A stretch of 64,000 nucleotides of DNA from VAZQ01 sp963841705 (GCA_963841705.1 CAWJDY010000019.1:1-64000), one strand, 5' to 3'. Positions 24,914 to 33,545 are shown, counted from the first letter of the stretch. Numbers and translations: made by a program. Notes: a model not told the origin generated them from the sequence alone.

Positions 24914-24962
24914 TGGGACCTTCTTTAAGTCTAGCGATTTGGTATACTGGGCAACATGACAA
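24405..24962 (-). pseudogene. TctC/Bug-family solute receptor, 5'-truncated duplicate
   Basis: The homologous part (24405-24913) encodes the C-terminal half of a tripartite tricarboxylate receptor. It contains GTIGIGGSSHVNMVLLENLA, VDQYMKAGKLRGLAVGSKER and FPELPTVAETVPGFEAISWF, ending SAKWSAVIKAAHLKID. It differs from the intact gene at 26187-27158 by few substitutions. The signal peptide and first lobe are absent, and upstream codons come from unrelated sequence. It cannot form a functional receptor. The high identity implies a recent duplication or ongoing gene conversion. Confidence 0.9.
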
Positions 24963-25183
24963 GAGATCAGGTCAAAGAAATCCTCGATCGGGTACTCACG
25001 TGGCCCTCGGAGCGGCAAGAGGATGCCGCGCGCATGTTGAGCGAGATGGAAAAGCAGGACCATAGCTCCCTGCGTCTCACCGACGAGCAAGCCGCTGAAG
25101 TGCGGCGTCGCCTTGCGAATCCGAGTGAAGAGACGATATCGGCTGAGGAAGTCTTCAAGCGGTACCGCTTGCCGCGGACATGA
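24956..25183 (+). CDS. Small antitoxin-like protein of a RelE/ParE-type pair
   Basis: The 75-residue acidic protein (DQVKEILDRVLTWPSERQED, then TDEQAAEVRRRLANPSEETI and AEEVFKRYRL) resembles the short antitoxins paired with RelE/ParE toxins in alphaproteobacteria. These have a helical C-terminus that covers the toxin. Its stop overlaps the start of the next gene (ATGA at 25180-25183), the usual antitoxin-first arrangement. No DNA-binding domain is clear. It lies between the two copies of the segmental duplication. Confidence 0.65.
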   Translation: MTRDQVKEILDRVLTWPSERQEDAARMLSEMEKQDHSSLRLTDEQAAEVRRRLANPSEETISAEEVFKRYRLPRT

Positions 25184-25470
25184 GGGTTAGGTTCGAGCCC
25201 GCCGCGAGGGACGAACTTGATCGCGTCTTTGCGTGGATCGCCAAAGATAATCCTCGTGCTGCCCTTGAGATGGTGGCACGCATCGAAGAGAAGGTCATGC
25301 GGCTCGAAACGCCTGAGCTCACGAATATGGGACGCCCAGGTCTGGTGAACGGGACTCGCGAACTGATCGAATAGCCATATATCATCGTCTATCGAGTGGA
25401 TGAGAATCGCGGCGAGATTATCGTCATCTCCGTTGTGCACGGTGCACGCGATCGCGAGCAAGGGAGCTGA
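25180..25470 (+). pseudogene. RelE/ParE-family toxin with an internal nonsense codon
   Basis: The frame reads VRFEPAARDELDRVFAWIA, an ordinary RelE/ParE beginning, through MGRPGLVNGTRELIE. A TAG at 25372-25374 then interrupts it, and reading continues in the same frame as PYIIVYRVDENRGEIIVISV and VHGARDREQGS to a TGA at 25470. The family sequence at this point is usually ELIERPYIIVYRV, so TAG replaces an arginine-like codon. As read, the product is 64 residues and lacks the last strands with their catalytic or target-binding residues, so it is probably inactive. The antitoxin gene is intact. Confidence 0.8.
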
Positions 25471-25620
25471 GTATTCGATTTTCGCCCAATGTCCCTCACT
25501 GATTGGATCGCCGTTATACAAACCGCCGAAACTCCGGCGGCTTTCAGTCTGCCCGCCTGCTCGGACGGCTTCCGGCGTCGCGAGCTGGATTTAATGTCTT
25601 GCACATTTCCTCGACGAGGT

Positions 25621-25861
25621 ACAAATTTCGCTTTTTACACGCTGGTCGGCGGGCTGCTGTCTTACGGCAGCGACAACGTAACGCTCCATCGCCAAGGTGC
25701 CACCTATGTGGACAAAATTTTTCAGGGCGCGCCCGCTGGCGAGCTGCCCGTGCAACAACTTGACTGAGTTTGAGCTGGTGATTAACCCTCGGACCGCAAG
25801 AGCGCTCGGCCTCGAAATTTCGGCTACGATCCTCGCGCTTTCCGACGACGTGATTGCGTAA
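25621..25861 (+). pseudogene. PF04392 substrate-binding protein, C-terminal remnant (unit 6)
   Basis: Only the last quarter of an SBP survives: VGGLLSYGSDNVTLHRQGAT, YVDKIFQGAPAGELPVQQ, a frame change at the end of that motif (near 25757), then EFELVINPRTARALGLEISA to DDVIA. The opening of the protein is absent. The 3' SBP box follows it. The preceding 150 bases (25471-25620) show no identifiable feature. It marks a sixth, decayed unit of the array. Confidence 0.82.
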
Positions 25862-25884
25862 ATTCGTTTGATTTGTGCACGTCA

Positions 25885-25919
25885 TTTGCTGCGCTGCATA
25901 TGTCCGGAAGTGGCACATC
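25885..25919 (+). repeat. SBP-unit 3' box, copy 4
   Basis: TTTGCTGCGCTGCATATGTC then GTGGCACATC follows the SBP remnant and begins duplication copy 2. Confidence 0.7.
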
Positions 25920-26024
25920 GCTTCAGTATCGCCGACATCTGCTTCCGGCGCATAAGCTGACGTGACCGGGAAATTAGATCGATTTGGTGAAAGGTTTATT
26001 GGCACGCGCGGTAAGCACCGTTCC

Positions 26025-26153
26025 ATGTATTCCCACCTCACTAACGAGCAGGTGAGGGAGGTGGAACGCAGAAAGTTAGACTTCATTGAGGGGCGGGAGC
26101 GTAACGCAACCGACGAGGAAATAGCCGCGCTTTGTAAAAAGTGTGGTTTATGA
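26025..26153 (+). CDS. Hypothetical 42-residue protein
   Basis: The frame MYSHLTNEQVREVERRKLDF continues to EIAALCKKCGL. It is highly charged and probably helical. A longer version would start at 25962 in repeat-derived sequence. Its composition differs from chance, but the ribosome binding site is weak. In the other duplication copy this part is deleted, so it is dispensable. The family is unknown. Confidence 0.35.
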   Translation: MYSHLTNEQVREVERRKLDFIEGRERNATDEEIAALCKKCGL

Positions 26154-26186
26154 ACGCTACAGTCGCCGCGCCCAGCTCGATATTCG

Positions 26187-27158
26187 TTAGTCTATTTTTA
26201 GATGCGCGGCTTTGATGACAGCGCTCCACTTGGCTGATTCGGCATCGATGTAGCTTGCGAAATCCTTTGGGCTCCCCGCGAGCACGCTGAGGAAATTCGG
26301 CGTCAGGAATTTTCGTTTGTATTCCGGATCGGCAAAGATCTTCTGTACACCGGCGTTGATCTTCTGGACGGTCTCGGCGGAGGTGGCTTTCGGGGCAAAA
26401 AGGCCGAACCAGCTGATCGCCTCGAATCCCGGTACAGTCTCAGCGACGGTCGGCAGTTCTGGAAATTCCTTGAGGCGCTCCTTGCTGCCGACCGCAAGCC
26501 CGCGAAGCTTGCCGGCCTTCATGTATTGATCGACGAGCACGGTGCTCAGGAAGCCCATAGGCACGTGGTCGCCGACGAGGTCGTTGAGCAGCGGCCCCCC
26601 ACCGCGATAGTGGATCGGAGTGAGCTTCACTCCGGTGAGGTTCTCCAAAAGAACCATGTTGACGTGGCTTGATCCTCCAATCCCAATGGTTCCGTATTGC
26701 AGGTTGCCATTTTGCTTGCGCGCTTCGCTCAGCAGATCTGCGATGCTCTTGAGCGGCGAGGATGCCGGAACCACCAGCATCTGATTTGAATAACCGAACG
26801 AGCTGATCGGTATGAAATCGTTGCGGTCGTATGGAAGCTTGCTGCCGTAGAGGGAGGGGGCGATGGCAAACGTCTCCATCCCGGTGACGAGGAGCCTGTA
26901 TCCGTCCTCGGGAGATTGGGCGACGGCTTTGGCGGCGATCTGCGTCGCCCCACCGCCTCGATTGTCCACGATAACCGTCTGCCCCCACATCTGGGAAAGC
27001 TGCTGCGCGACGCTGCGCGCGATCACATCTGCGGCTCCGCCGGCCGGATAGGCAACAACGAGCTCCACCTGTCGAGACGGATAGCTTTCGGCATGCAGCG
27101 AAAGCGCGCTGGACAAAACGAAAGCCCCGACCATGACGGATCGTAACAATGCGATCAT
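26187..27158 (-). CDS. TctC/Bug-family solute receptor (tripartite tricarboxylate transporter type)
   Basis: The 323-residue exported receptor has a signal peptide (MIALLRSVMVGAFVLSSALS, cleavage near LHA at about 23). The Bug-family fold follows: YPSRQVELVVAYPAGGAADV, VIVDNRGGGATQIAAKAV, YGTIGIGGSSHVNM, HYRGGGPLLNDLVGDHVPMG and PTVAETVPGFEAISWF. No tctA or tctB is nearby, which is normal for the large orphan Bug families of these bacteria. It lies just downstream (18 bases) of the CoxS-like gene on the same strand, so it may supply the hydroxylase substrate. The ligand is unknown. Confidence 0.9.
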   Translation of the reverse strand: MIALLRSVMVGAFVLSSALSLHAESYPSRQVELVVAYPAGGAADVIARSVAQQLSQMWGQTVIVDNRGGGATQIAAKAVAQSPEDGYRLLVTGMETFAIAPSLYGSKLPYDRNDFIPISSFGYSNQMLVVPASSPLKSIADLLSEARKQNGNLQYGTIGIGGSSHVNMVLLENLTGVKLTPIHYRGGGPLLNDLVGDHVPMGFLSTVLVDQYMKAGKLRGLAVGSKERLKEFPELPTVAETVPGFEAISWFGLFAPKATSAETVQKINAGVQKIFADPEYKRKFLTPNFLSVLAGSPKDFASYIDAESAKWSAVIKAAHLKID

Positions 27159-27176
27159 TTGCGACTCCGAAGCGCT

Positions 27177-27656
27177 TCAGCCCCCGTTCTCGCCACCGAG
27201 CTCGCGCCCGGCGGCAACGATGGCCGTGATGATATTGGCGTAGCCGGTGCAGCGACAGATCTGGCCACTGAGCGCATGACGAACGGCTTGCGCCTCCGGG
27301 CTGGGCAGGCGCAGCAAGATATCGCGCGCGGTCACCAGCATGCCCGGCGTGCAAAACCCGCATTGCAACGCATGGCACTCGTGGAAATGCCGGCGCAGCG
27401 CCTGCATGATCCGGTCATCGGGAAAGCCTTCCAGGGTCTGCACGGATTGTCCGTCGCACATGACGGCGAGCCGAAGACATGCCCGCGTCATCTTGCCATC
27501 GACGAGCACGGTGCAGGCGCCGCAAGCGCCCTGCTCGCATCCGAGGTGGGTTGCGGTAAGGCGCAAGCGTTCGCGCAGGACGTCCGCAAGACTTTCCCGC
27601 GGCTCGATATCACAAACGAGCTTGGCGCCATTCACGCTGAGCGTCACGGAGCTCAT
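27177..27656 (-). CDS. [2Fe-2S] small subunit of a xanthine-dehydrogenase/CoxS-type hydroxylase
   Basis: The 159-residue subunit carries two iron-sulfur clusters. The N-terminal plant-ferredoxin-type site is in LGCEQGACGACTVLVDGK (about residues 38-56). The C-terminal helical-domain site is in CGFCTPGMLV and ICRCTGY. These pass electrons from the molybdenum site to FAD. It overlaps the FAD subunit gene by four bases (ATGA at 27653-27656). The gene order large-medium-small in transcription (28480, 27653, 27177) differs from the coxMSL order of carbon monoxide dehydrogenase, which argues for another substrate. Confidence 0.93.
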   Translation of the reverse strand: MSSVTLSVNGAKLVCDIEPRESLADVLRERLRLTATHLGCEQGACGACTVLVDGKMTRACLRLAVMCDGQSVQTLEGFPDDRIMQALRRHFHECHALQCGFCTPGMLVTARDILLRLPSPEAQAVRHALSGQICRCTGYANIITAIVAAGRELGGENGG

Positions 27657-28483
27657 CGGCTGCGCATCTCCCGTACGGCTCGCATCACGGTCGAGGCATG
27701 CAAGCGCCGCGAATACCCATCAGCCTCGGGCACAAGAGCTGCGAGGTCGTGGGCGATGGCGGCCCGCAGCACATCATCCGAGCTTGCTGCCGACCCGGCA
27801 TGCTCGGCGACGCTCGGCAGCAGGCCTGCGCGCGAGGCCGCCCCGGCAAGCGCCACCGACGCCGCTCCACCGCCGCGTTCGACGGCAATCGCCATCGAGC
27901 TCGCGAACGCCCCGCTCTTGCGCACGACCTTGCATGATCCCCAGCGCAGCGGCGCGTCTGGACGTTTCAGGTCAAAGCCGAGAACGATCTCGTCCTTCGC
28001 GAGGGATGTGGTGTATTGGCCGCGAACAAAGTCGCCGACAGGCTCGGATCGTTGACCGCTGCAACTCGCGATCCGGACCTCGGCCCCGAGCGCCATGAGG
28101 CAGACCGGCCAGTCGGCGGCAGGATCGGCAAGCGCCACGCTGCCGCCGATCGTGCCGTAGTTGCGGATGGCGCGATAAGAAATTCCCGAAGCCACGCACT
28201 GCATCAGTCCGCCGAACAGATCGGGAAGCTTGCCGTCCTCGATATCGGAATGGGTCGTGAGCGCTCCGATGTGCAGGCCCTGCGTCGTTTCACCGGTCGC
28301 TTTGAGCTCTTCCAGTCCTCCGACATCGACCAGAAGACCGGGCTGGGCCATTCGCAAATTGAGCATTGGGATCAGCGACTGGCCACCCGCAATCACCGCC
28401 GCAGATGCTCCCGCCTGGGCCAACAGCGCAGTGGCCTCGGCAACCGTGTTCGGTCTGGCGTAGTCGAACGGAGCGGGCTTCAT
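27653..28483 (-). CDS. FAD-binding medium subunit (CoxM-type)
   Basis: The 276-residue subunit has the FAD-PCMH fold. It shows ASAAVIAGGQSLIPMLNLRM (about residues 29-48), the flavin pyrophosphate-binding region, then the second motif IGALTTHSDIE and ISYRAIRNYGTIGGSVALAD (residues 101-120). The C-terminal domain follows from about 175. It sits between the large and small subunits, with four-base overlaps on both sides, so the three are translated together. Confidence 0.93.
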   Translation of the reverse strand: MKPAPFDYARPNTVAEATALLAQAGASAAVIAGGQSLIPMLNLRMAQPGLLVDVGGLEELKATGETTQGLHIGALTTHSDIEDGKLPDLFGGLMQCVASGISYRAIRNYGTIGGSVALADPAADWPVCLMALGAEVRIASCSGQRSEPVGDFVRGQYTTSLAKDEIVLGFDLKRPDAPLRWGSCKVVRKSGAFASSMAIAVERGGGAASVALAGAASRAGLLPSVAEHAGSAASSDDVLRAAIAHDLAALVPEADGYSRRLHASTVMRAVREMRSR

Positions 28484-30840
28484 GCGCGCGAAGCTTGTGC
28501 GCGCCGCGCCAGGTCAATGGCTTCCGAAACCCGACGTGGCGTGAGCGGCGTCTCGTTGAAGCTGGCGCCGATGTCGCGAAACGCGTCGGCAATGGCGTTG
28601 GCGATCGCTGCCGGGGGGGCGATCGCACCCCCCTCCCCCAGGCCTTTCACACCGTATTCGGTGGTAAGCGCGGGAGAGACGAGGTGCTCGATGCGCACCG
28701 AGGGAATTTCCGGTGCGCATGGCACCATGTAGTCGGCGAAGGTAGTGGCAAGCGGCTGCCCAACCTCGTCGTAGGGAATCTCTTCATAGAGCGCCGTGCC
28801 GATGCCCTGGGCGATGCCCCCTTGCACCTGGCCGTCGACGATCATCGGATTGATCATGGTGCCGCAGTCCTCGGAAACCACATAGTCGAGGAGCTCGGTC
28901 ACGCCGCTCTCAGGCTCGACGGCGACGACCACCGCATGGGTGCCGTAGGCGAACACGCCACCGGAATCCGTGGGCTCGTACGTGGCGACCGTTTCCAGCA
29001 AGGGATCCATGCCAGCCGGCAGCTGGTCCGGACGCGCATTGGCGGCAAAGGCAATCTCGGCAAAGCTGACGCTTGCGGAGGGGCCATGCACTTGGCCTGC
29101 CTCAATCCGGGCCGCGGCAAAATCAGCCTGCAGCAAATGCGCGCCGATGCGCCGGATTTTTTCCGCGAGCGCGCGCGCGGCCCTGCCCACCGCACCACCG
29201 GCGAAGACGATGGAACGCGAGGCGAAGGTGCCAAACCCGAACGGTCCGATCGAGGTATCGCCATAGCGTACCGAGATTTTTCCGGGGTCGATGCCAAGCT
29301 CATGCGCCGCGATCTGCGCGAGCGTTGTCTCGTGCCCTTGCCCATGGTTCTGCACACCCACAAACAAAAGGACGCTCCCGTCGGGCAGCATGCGCGCATT
29401 CGCGGATTCGTAGCCGGGGATCACACGGAATTTGCGCTTGGCAAATTCCACGATGCCGTGACCGCTTTGCTCCGTGTAGAAGGCAAAGCCGACGCCGATC
29501 CTGCGCCCGTCAGGCTCGCCTGCGGCCTGCCGCTTGCGCACCGCCGGCAGATCGATCTTGTGGCGCGCTATGTCGAGGCAGGCAACATAATCGCCGGTGT
29601 CGAGCTTCATGCCGGCCGCGGTCCTGTAGGGAAGCTCCGCGGCGGTCACGATGTTCTGTCGGCGCAGGTCGAAAGGCTCGCGGCCGAGCTCGCGCGCCAC
29701 CTCATCCACCAGCCGTTCGAGGGCAAACGTTGCGCCCGGCCGCGCCACGCCGCGGTAGGGACCCATCGGCGCCTTGTTGGTCGCAACCGTGTGGGCGGTG
29801 AGCTTCAAATGCCGCATGCGATAGGGGCCGGTGAGATTGCGTGACGCCATGCTCGCTTCCTGAAAAGCGCCCGTGGGCCACAAAGCGTAGGCACCGGCAT
29901 CAATGTAGATGTCGCCTTCAATGCCCAGGAGCGTGCCGTCCCGCTCGGCGCAAATCACCAGATCATAGGTGTGGTCGCGAGCATGCGGCGAGGCGAGCAG
30001 ATGCTCGCGTCGATCCTCGATCCATCGTACGGGATGTCCGAGCTTGATCGCGATGGCGGCAACGGCAACGTCCTCGGGCATGATCCGGTTCTTGCCCCCG
30101 AAGCCGCCCCCGACATCGGGCGCGATGACACGCACCTTGTGCTCGGGAATGCCGAGCATGCGGGAGAGCGCCAGCCGCTTCACCTGTCCGCCCTGGGTCG
30201 AGAGATAAACGACCAGCTCGTCCAGCCGACGGTCCCAGTAGGCGAGCACGCCGCGTCCTTCCAGGGACACCGTGGCCTGCCGATTGAGCCGCAGCCGGCG
30301 GCGGAGGCGGATCGGCGCCGAGGCGAGTGCCTCGGGATTGCCTTCGCTCACGCTCGTGCTGATGTAGGCGTTGCTCGGCCACTCCTCGAACACGCGCGGG
30401 CTCTCGGGCCGCATGGCGGCGACGACATCGACCACCGCAGGCAATTCCTCGAGCTCGACATCGACCTTGTCGGCCAGATCCTCGGCTTGCGCCCGCGTCG
30501 GCGCCACACAGGCGGCGATCGTCTGTCCGACGTAGCGCACGCGATCGTCGGCGAGCGGAGGATAAGGACTGTGCCGGTGCGCCGAGAGCTCGGGGCCGGC
30601 CTCCAGGATGTTGACGGGTCCGATGTCGGCAAGGGTGAAAATATGCGCCGCGGCACCGTCAGGCTTGTTCACGCGAAGGATGCGGGCATGCGCCATTGGA
30701 CTGCGCACGAAGGCGACGTCCTTAACGCCGGGCACCTGGACGTCCGCAATGAACATCCCATGACCGTAGAGATAGCGGGCGTCCTCCTTGCGCAACAGGT
30801 TGGCGCCGATCCAGCCTCCCGCTCCCGCTTGTTCATTCAT
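28480..30840 (-). CDS. Molybdopterin-binding large subunit (CoxL/XDH-type)
   Basis: The 786-residue catalytic subunit contains GANLLRKEDARYLYGHGMFI near the start, and the molybdopterin loops VGGGFGGKNR (about 263-272) and QNHGQGHETTLAQ. It ends in the glutamate region GVKGLGEGGAIAPPAAIANA, whose Glu is the usual base. The ATG at 30840 follows CGGGGACAAGGG; the longer frame upstream is not conserved. The CoxL active-site signature with a cysteine (AYXCSFR) is not seen, so this is a generic aerobic hydroxylase of aromatic, heteroaromatic or aldehyde substrates rather than CO dehydrogenase. It heads the three-gene operon, divergent from the adjacent ABC importer. Confidence 0.9.
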   Translation of the reverse strand: MNEQAGAGGWIGANLLRKEDARYLYGHGMFIADVQVPGVKDVAFVRSPMAHARILRVNKPDGAAAHIFTLADIGPVNILEAGPELSAHRHSPYPPLADDRVRYVGQTIAACVAPTRAQAEDLADKVDVELEELPAVVDVVAAMRPESPRVFEEWPSNAYISTSVSEGNPEALASAPIRLRRRLRLNRQATVSLEGRGVLAYWDRRLDELVVYLSTQGGQVKRLALSRMLGIPEHKVRVIAPDVGGGFGGKNRIMPEDVAVAAIAIKLGHPVRWIEDRREHLLASPHARDHTYDLVICAERDGTLLGIEGDIYIDAGAYALWPTGAFQEASMASRNLTGPYRMRHLKLTAHTVATNKAPMGPYRGVARPGATFALERLVDEVARELGREPFDLRRQNIVTAAELPYRTAAGMKLDTGDYVACLDIARHKIDLPAVRKRQAAGEPDGRRIGVGFAFYTEQSGHGIVEFAKRKFRVIPGYESANARMLPDGSVLLFVGVQNHGQGHETTLAQIAAHELGIDPGKISVRYGDTSIGPFGFGTFASRSIVFAGGAVGRAARALAEKIRRIGAHLLQADFAAARIEAGQVHGPSASVSFAEIAFAANARPDQLPAGMDPLLETVATYEPTDSGGVFAYGTHAVVVAVEPESGVTELLDYVVSEDCGTMINPMIVDGQVQGGIAQGIGTALYEEIPYDEVGQPLATTFADYMVPCAPEIPSVRIEHLVSPALTTEYGVKGLGEGGAIAPPAAIANAIADAFRDIGASFNETPLTPRRVSEAIDLARRAQASRA

Positions 30841-30927
30841 CCCCTTGTCCCCGCGCTTTGCGTGTGGACAGGTATACGTCGCGTCCATTACCGTATGCAA
30901 ACAAGCCGCCAACCCGAGGAGAATTCG

Positions 30928-31926
30928 ATGCGCGTTGACGTTTCGGCATTTGCGCGGGTGGGCGCAGTTGTCTCTGTCGTGCTGTCAGCTCTGATGGGGC
31001 ATGCGCAAGCGCAGCAGCCGATAACCCTGCGCCTCGACTGGACCGCGCTCGGCTATCACGCGCCGTTCTATCTTGGCGTTTCGCGTGGCTACTACCGCGA
31101 CGTCGGCCTCGATGTCAGCGTGCTCGAGGGTAAAGGGTCGCCGGCGGTTGGAACTCTGGTCGGCAACGGCTCTGATGACTTCGGATTTGCGGACGCCAGT
31201 ACAATCGCGCAACTCGTGAGCCAAGGATTGCCGGCAAAGATGGTAATGGGCATCTTCCAGAAATCCACTCTGGCTCTCTTTTTCCCGCTCGGAAAAGGAA
31301 TCTCGAAGCCTGCAGACCTCAAAGGCAAGCGCATCCTGCTCTGTCCGACGGACGGCCTGATCAAATATCTCCCGGCTTATCTGAAGAATGTCGGACTGAG
31401 CATGGACGACGTGAAAATCGTCATGGTCGATTGCTCGATCAAGTATTCCTACCTGGCGCAGGGAAACGCCGAAGTGGCCGGCAGCTACGGCACCGCCGGG
31501 GAAGCGCTGCTCAAGTCCGTGGGGTTCACGCAAGTCGGAAAGTTCGACTATGCCGACGCCGGGATCAATCTGCCGTCACATGGGATCGTGACGTCAACGG
31601 CAACCATTCAGAACAAGCCCGACCAGGTACGCCGTTTTGTGGCCGCGACCACGAAGGCCTGGCAGGACGCACGCAGCCATCCCGATGATGCGGCCGCCGC
31701 GCTGGTCGCGGCCAATCCGCTCAACAAGGGCAAGGAGGCGCAAGTGAAGGAAACTTTGCTCGCCTCGTTCCAGTACATCGAAACGCCCGGCATTGCCGGC
31801 AAGCCATTCGGTTGGCAATCACCCGATGAATGGAGCAAGGCAGTCGCGCTCCTGGTCAGCGCGGCCGGAATGAAGGCGCCACCCTCTGCGGACGTATTCT
31901 ATACCAACGACTTCATCGGCAAGTGA
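30928..31926 (+). CDS. NMT1/SsuA-type ABC importer substrate-binding protein
   Basis: The 332-residue receptor has a signal peptide (VGAVVSVVLSALMGHAQAQ, cleaved at about residue 29) and the NMT1/THI5 opening ITLRLDWTALGYHAPFYLGV. It continues with SRGYYRDVGLDVSVLEGKGS and GNGSDDFGFADASTIAQLV. The start follows CCGAGGAGAATTCG, a strong ribosome binding site. It is first in a transport operon with the ATPase and permease that follow. Members import sulfonates, pyrimidines, riboflavin or other small organics. The adjacent divergent hydroxylase suggests a heteroaromatic ligand. Confidence 0.9.
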   Translation: MRVDVSAFARVGAVVSVVLSALMGHAQAQQPITLRLDWTALGYHAPFYLGVSRGYYRDVGLDVSVLEGKGSPAVGTLVGNGSDDFGFADASTIAQLVSQGLPAKMVMGIFQKSTLALFFPLGKGISKPADLKGKRILLCPTDGLIKYLPAYLKNVGLSMDDVKIVMVDCSIKYSYLAQGNAEVAGSYGTAGEALLKSVGFTQVGKFDYADAGINLPSHGIVTSTATIQNKPDQVRRFVAATTKAWQDARSHPDDAAAALVAANPLNKGKEAQVKETLLASFQYIETPGIAGKPFGWQSPDEWSKAVALLVSAAGMKAPPSADVFYTNDFIGK

Positions 31927-31967
31927 TTTTCGACAAGTCAGCATAGAGCTTCCGCCCGGCCGTCGGT

Positions 31968-32744
31968 ATGCGATCCTCTTGCTCCGCCTCGCATATCGTT
32001 CTCACGGACGTCGCCAAGTCCTATGGAAAGGGCGACAAGGCGATCCCGGCGATCGAGAGCATAACGCTCGAGATCGCGCGCGGCGAGTTCCTGTCGATCC
32101 TCGGTCCAAGCGGCTGCGGCAAGAGCACGCTGCTCATGATGATCGCGGGTCTTGTGCCGCCGACGCGAGGGTCGATCGAGGTGGGGCAGCGGCCCGTGAC
32201 CGAGCCCCTGATCGATGTCGGAATCGCCTTTCAGCAGGATTTGCTGTTCGACTGGCGGACCGTCCTGGGAAACGTGATGGTGCAGGCGGACCTGCGCGGC
32301 CTCGACCGCGCGACCGCCCGGGCGAAGGCGCGCACGCTGCTGGAGCGGGTCGGCCTCGACGCTTTTGAGCAGCGCCATCCCTGGGAGCTGTCCGGCGGCA
32401 TGCGGCAGCGCGTCGCAATCTGCCGGACTCTTCTGCACGGTGCCAGCATCCTCCTGCTGGACGAGCCGTTCGGGGCGCTCGACGCCTTGACACGCGATCA
32501 AATGAACGTGCACCTGCAGAACCTGTGGATCGACGAGCGGCCGACTGCCGTGATGGTGACGCACAGCATTTCCGAGGCGGTGTTTCTGTCGGACCGAGTG
32601 ATCGTGCTCTCATCGAGGCCGGCCCGATTCGCGTATGCGCTGCAGATCGACTTGCCGCGTCCACGCACGGTGGAGATGCGCGACGCGAGCGAGTTTGTGC
32701 GCTTCCAGCATCAGCTCCGGCAGGCGATCGAGATGCCGCAATGA
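31968..32744 (+). CDS. ABC importer ATPase (SsuB/TauB-like)
   Basis: The 258-residue ATPase carries Walker A GPSGCGKS (residues 46-53), the Q-loop IAFQQDLLFDWRTVLGNVMV, signature LSGGMRQR and Walker B LLLDEPFGALD. These are followed by the H-loop VTHSISEAVFLSDRVIVLSS, as in SsuB/TauB. The ribosome binding site is weak. It follows the receptor by 41 bases and precedes the permease by 18, so the three form one operon. Confidence 0.92.
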   Translation: MRSSCSASHIVLTDVAKSYGKGDKAIPAIESITLEIARGEFLSILGPSGCGKSTLLMMIAGLVPPTRGSIEVGQRPVTEPLIDVGIAFQQDLLFDWRTVLGNVMVQADLRGLDRATARAKARTLLERVGLDAFEQRHPWELSGGMRQRVAICRTLLHGASILLLDEPFGALDALTRDQMNVHLQNLWIDERPTAVMVTHSISEAVFLSDRVIVLSSRPARFAYALQIDLPRPRTVEMRDASEFVRFQHQLRQAIEMPQ

Positions 32745-32762
32745 GCGGCGAGGTGGCGCCGG

Positions 32763-33545
32763 ATGCAGGACGTCGTTGCGAGAGTAGCCTACCCGATCCT
32801 GGTCTTTATCATCCTGGTGCTGCTGTGGCAGTGGGGGGCAGAGCGCGCGCTGTTTCCCGCCTACATCCTGCCGGCGCCATCCACTATCGCGCTGCGGACG
32901 GCGACGACCGTGCCCGTCATGTTCGGGCACGCGATCATCACCACCTTCGAGGTCGCGTGCGGTTTCGTCCTGGCGATCGTATGCGGCGTGTTCCTGGCCT
33001 GGATGCTCGCCCATGTCCGCGTCTTCGAGCAGGCTTTCTATCCGTGGCTCGTTTTCATTCAGGTGCTGCCGAAGGTGGCCTTGGGACCGCTATTGGTGGT
33101 GTGGTTGGGGGTGGGGTTTCTGCCCAAGGCGCTGGTTTCATTCCTGCTCGCATTTTTTCCGGTCATGATCGACACGCTCGTCGGCTTGAAGTCGGTGCAG
33201 CGCGATTATGTATTTTTGCTGCGATCGACGGGCGCGAGCCGGCTGCGGCGCTTCCTGCTGTTTCAGCTTCCCTACGCCTTGCCTCACATCTTCGGCTCGC
33301 TGAAGGTGGCGATCACGCTTGCCGTCGTCGGCGCAATCGTCGGTGAGTTCATCGGAGCCGACAAGGGACTCGGTTACGTCCTCATCGTCGCAACGGGTAG
33401 CCTGGATACGGTGCTTATATTCGTGGCGCTGGTCTGGATCTCCGCTCTCTCGCTGCTGCTCTACGCTCTGGTCTGCCTGTTCGAGCGCATCTTTGTCTCA
33501 TGGCACACTGCCGCCCGTGCGCACGAGCTAAGGGACGCGGCATGA
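32763..33545 (+). CDS. ABC importer permease (SsuC/TauC-like)
   Basis: The 260-residue membrane protein has about six hydrophobic segments and the EAA-type coupling loop near LRSTGASRLRRFLLFQLPYA (about 154-173), which is typical of this group. FPAYILPAPSTIALRTATTV near residue 33 is the usual N-terminal motif. It completes the receptor-ATPase-permease set. Only one permease is present, so it should act as a homodimer. Confidence 0.92.
   Translation: MQDVVARVAYPILVFIILVLLWQWGAERALFPAYILPAPSTIALRTATTVPVMFGHAIITTFEVACGFVLAIVCGVFLAWMLAHVRVFEQAFYPWLVFIQVLPKVALGPLLVVWLGVGFLPKALVSFLLAFFPVMIDTLVGLKSVQRDYVFLLRSTGASRLRRFLLFQLPYALPHIFGSLKVAITLAVVGAIVGEFIGADKGLGYVLIVATGSLDTVLIFVALVWISALSLLLYALVCLFERIFVSWHTAARAHELRDAA

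Larger units (their letters stand above)
25880..26695. repeat. Segmental duplication, copy 2
   Basis: This is the longer counterpart of 24187-24913. In addition to the shared parts it contains about 90 bases with the 42-residue frame at 26025. The homology runs into the intact tctC gene and stops at GGTTCCGT inside it. Confidence 0.9.

Noticed and set aside
26187..27158. TctC receptor as part of a complete tripartite transporter
   Set aside because: No tctA or tctB is found anywhere in the window.
28366..29844. A 492-residue plus-strand frame opposite the CoxL-type gene
   Set aside because: It is a shadow frame created by high GC at third positions; no domain is recognisable.
27177..30840. 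Carbon monoxide dehydrogenase operon
   Set aside because: The cysteine-containing active-site loop of CoxL is not seen and the gene order differs; annotated as a generic hydroxylase.
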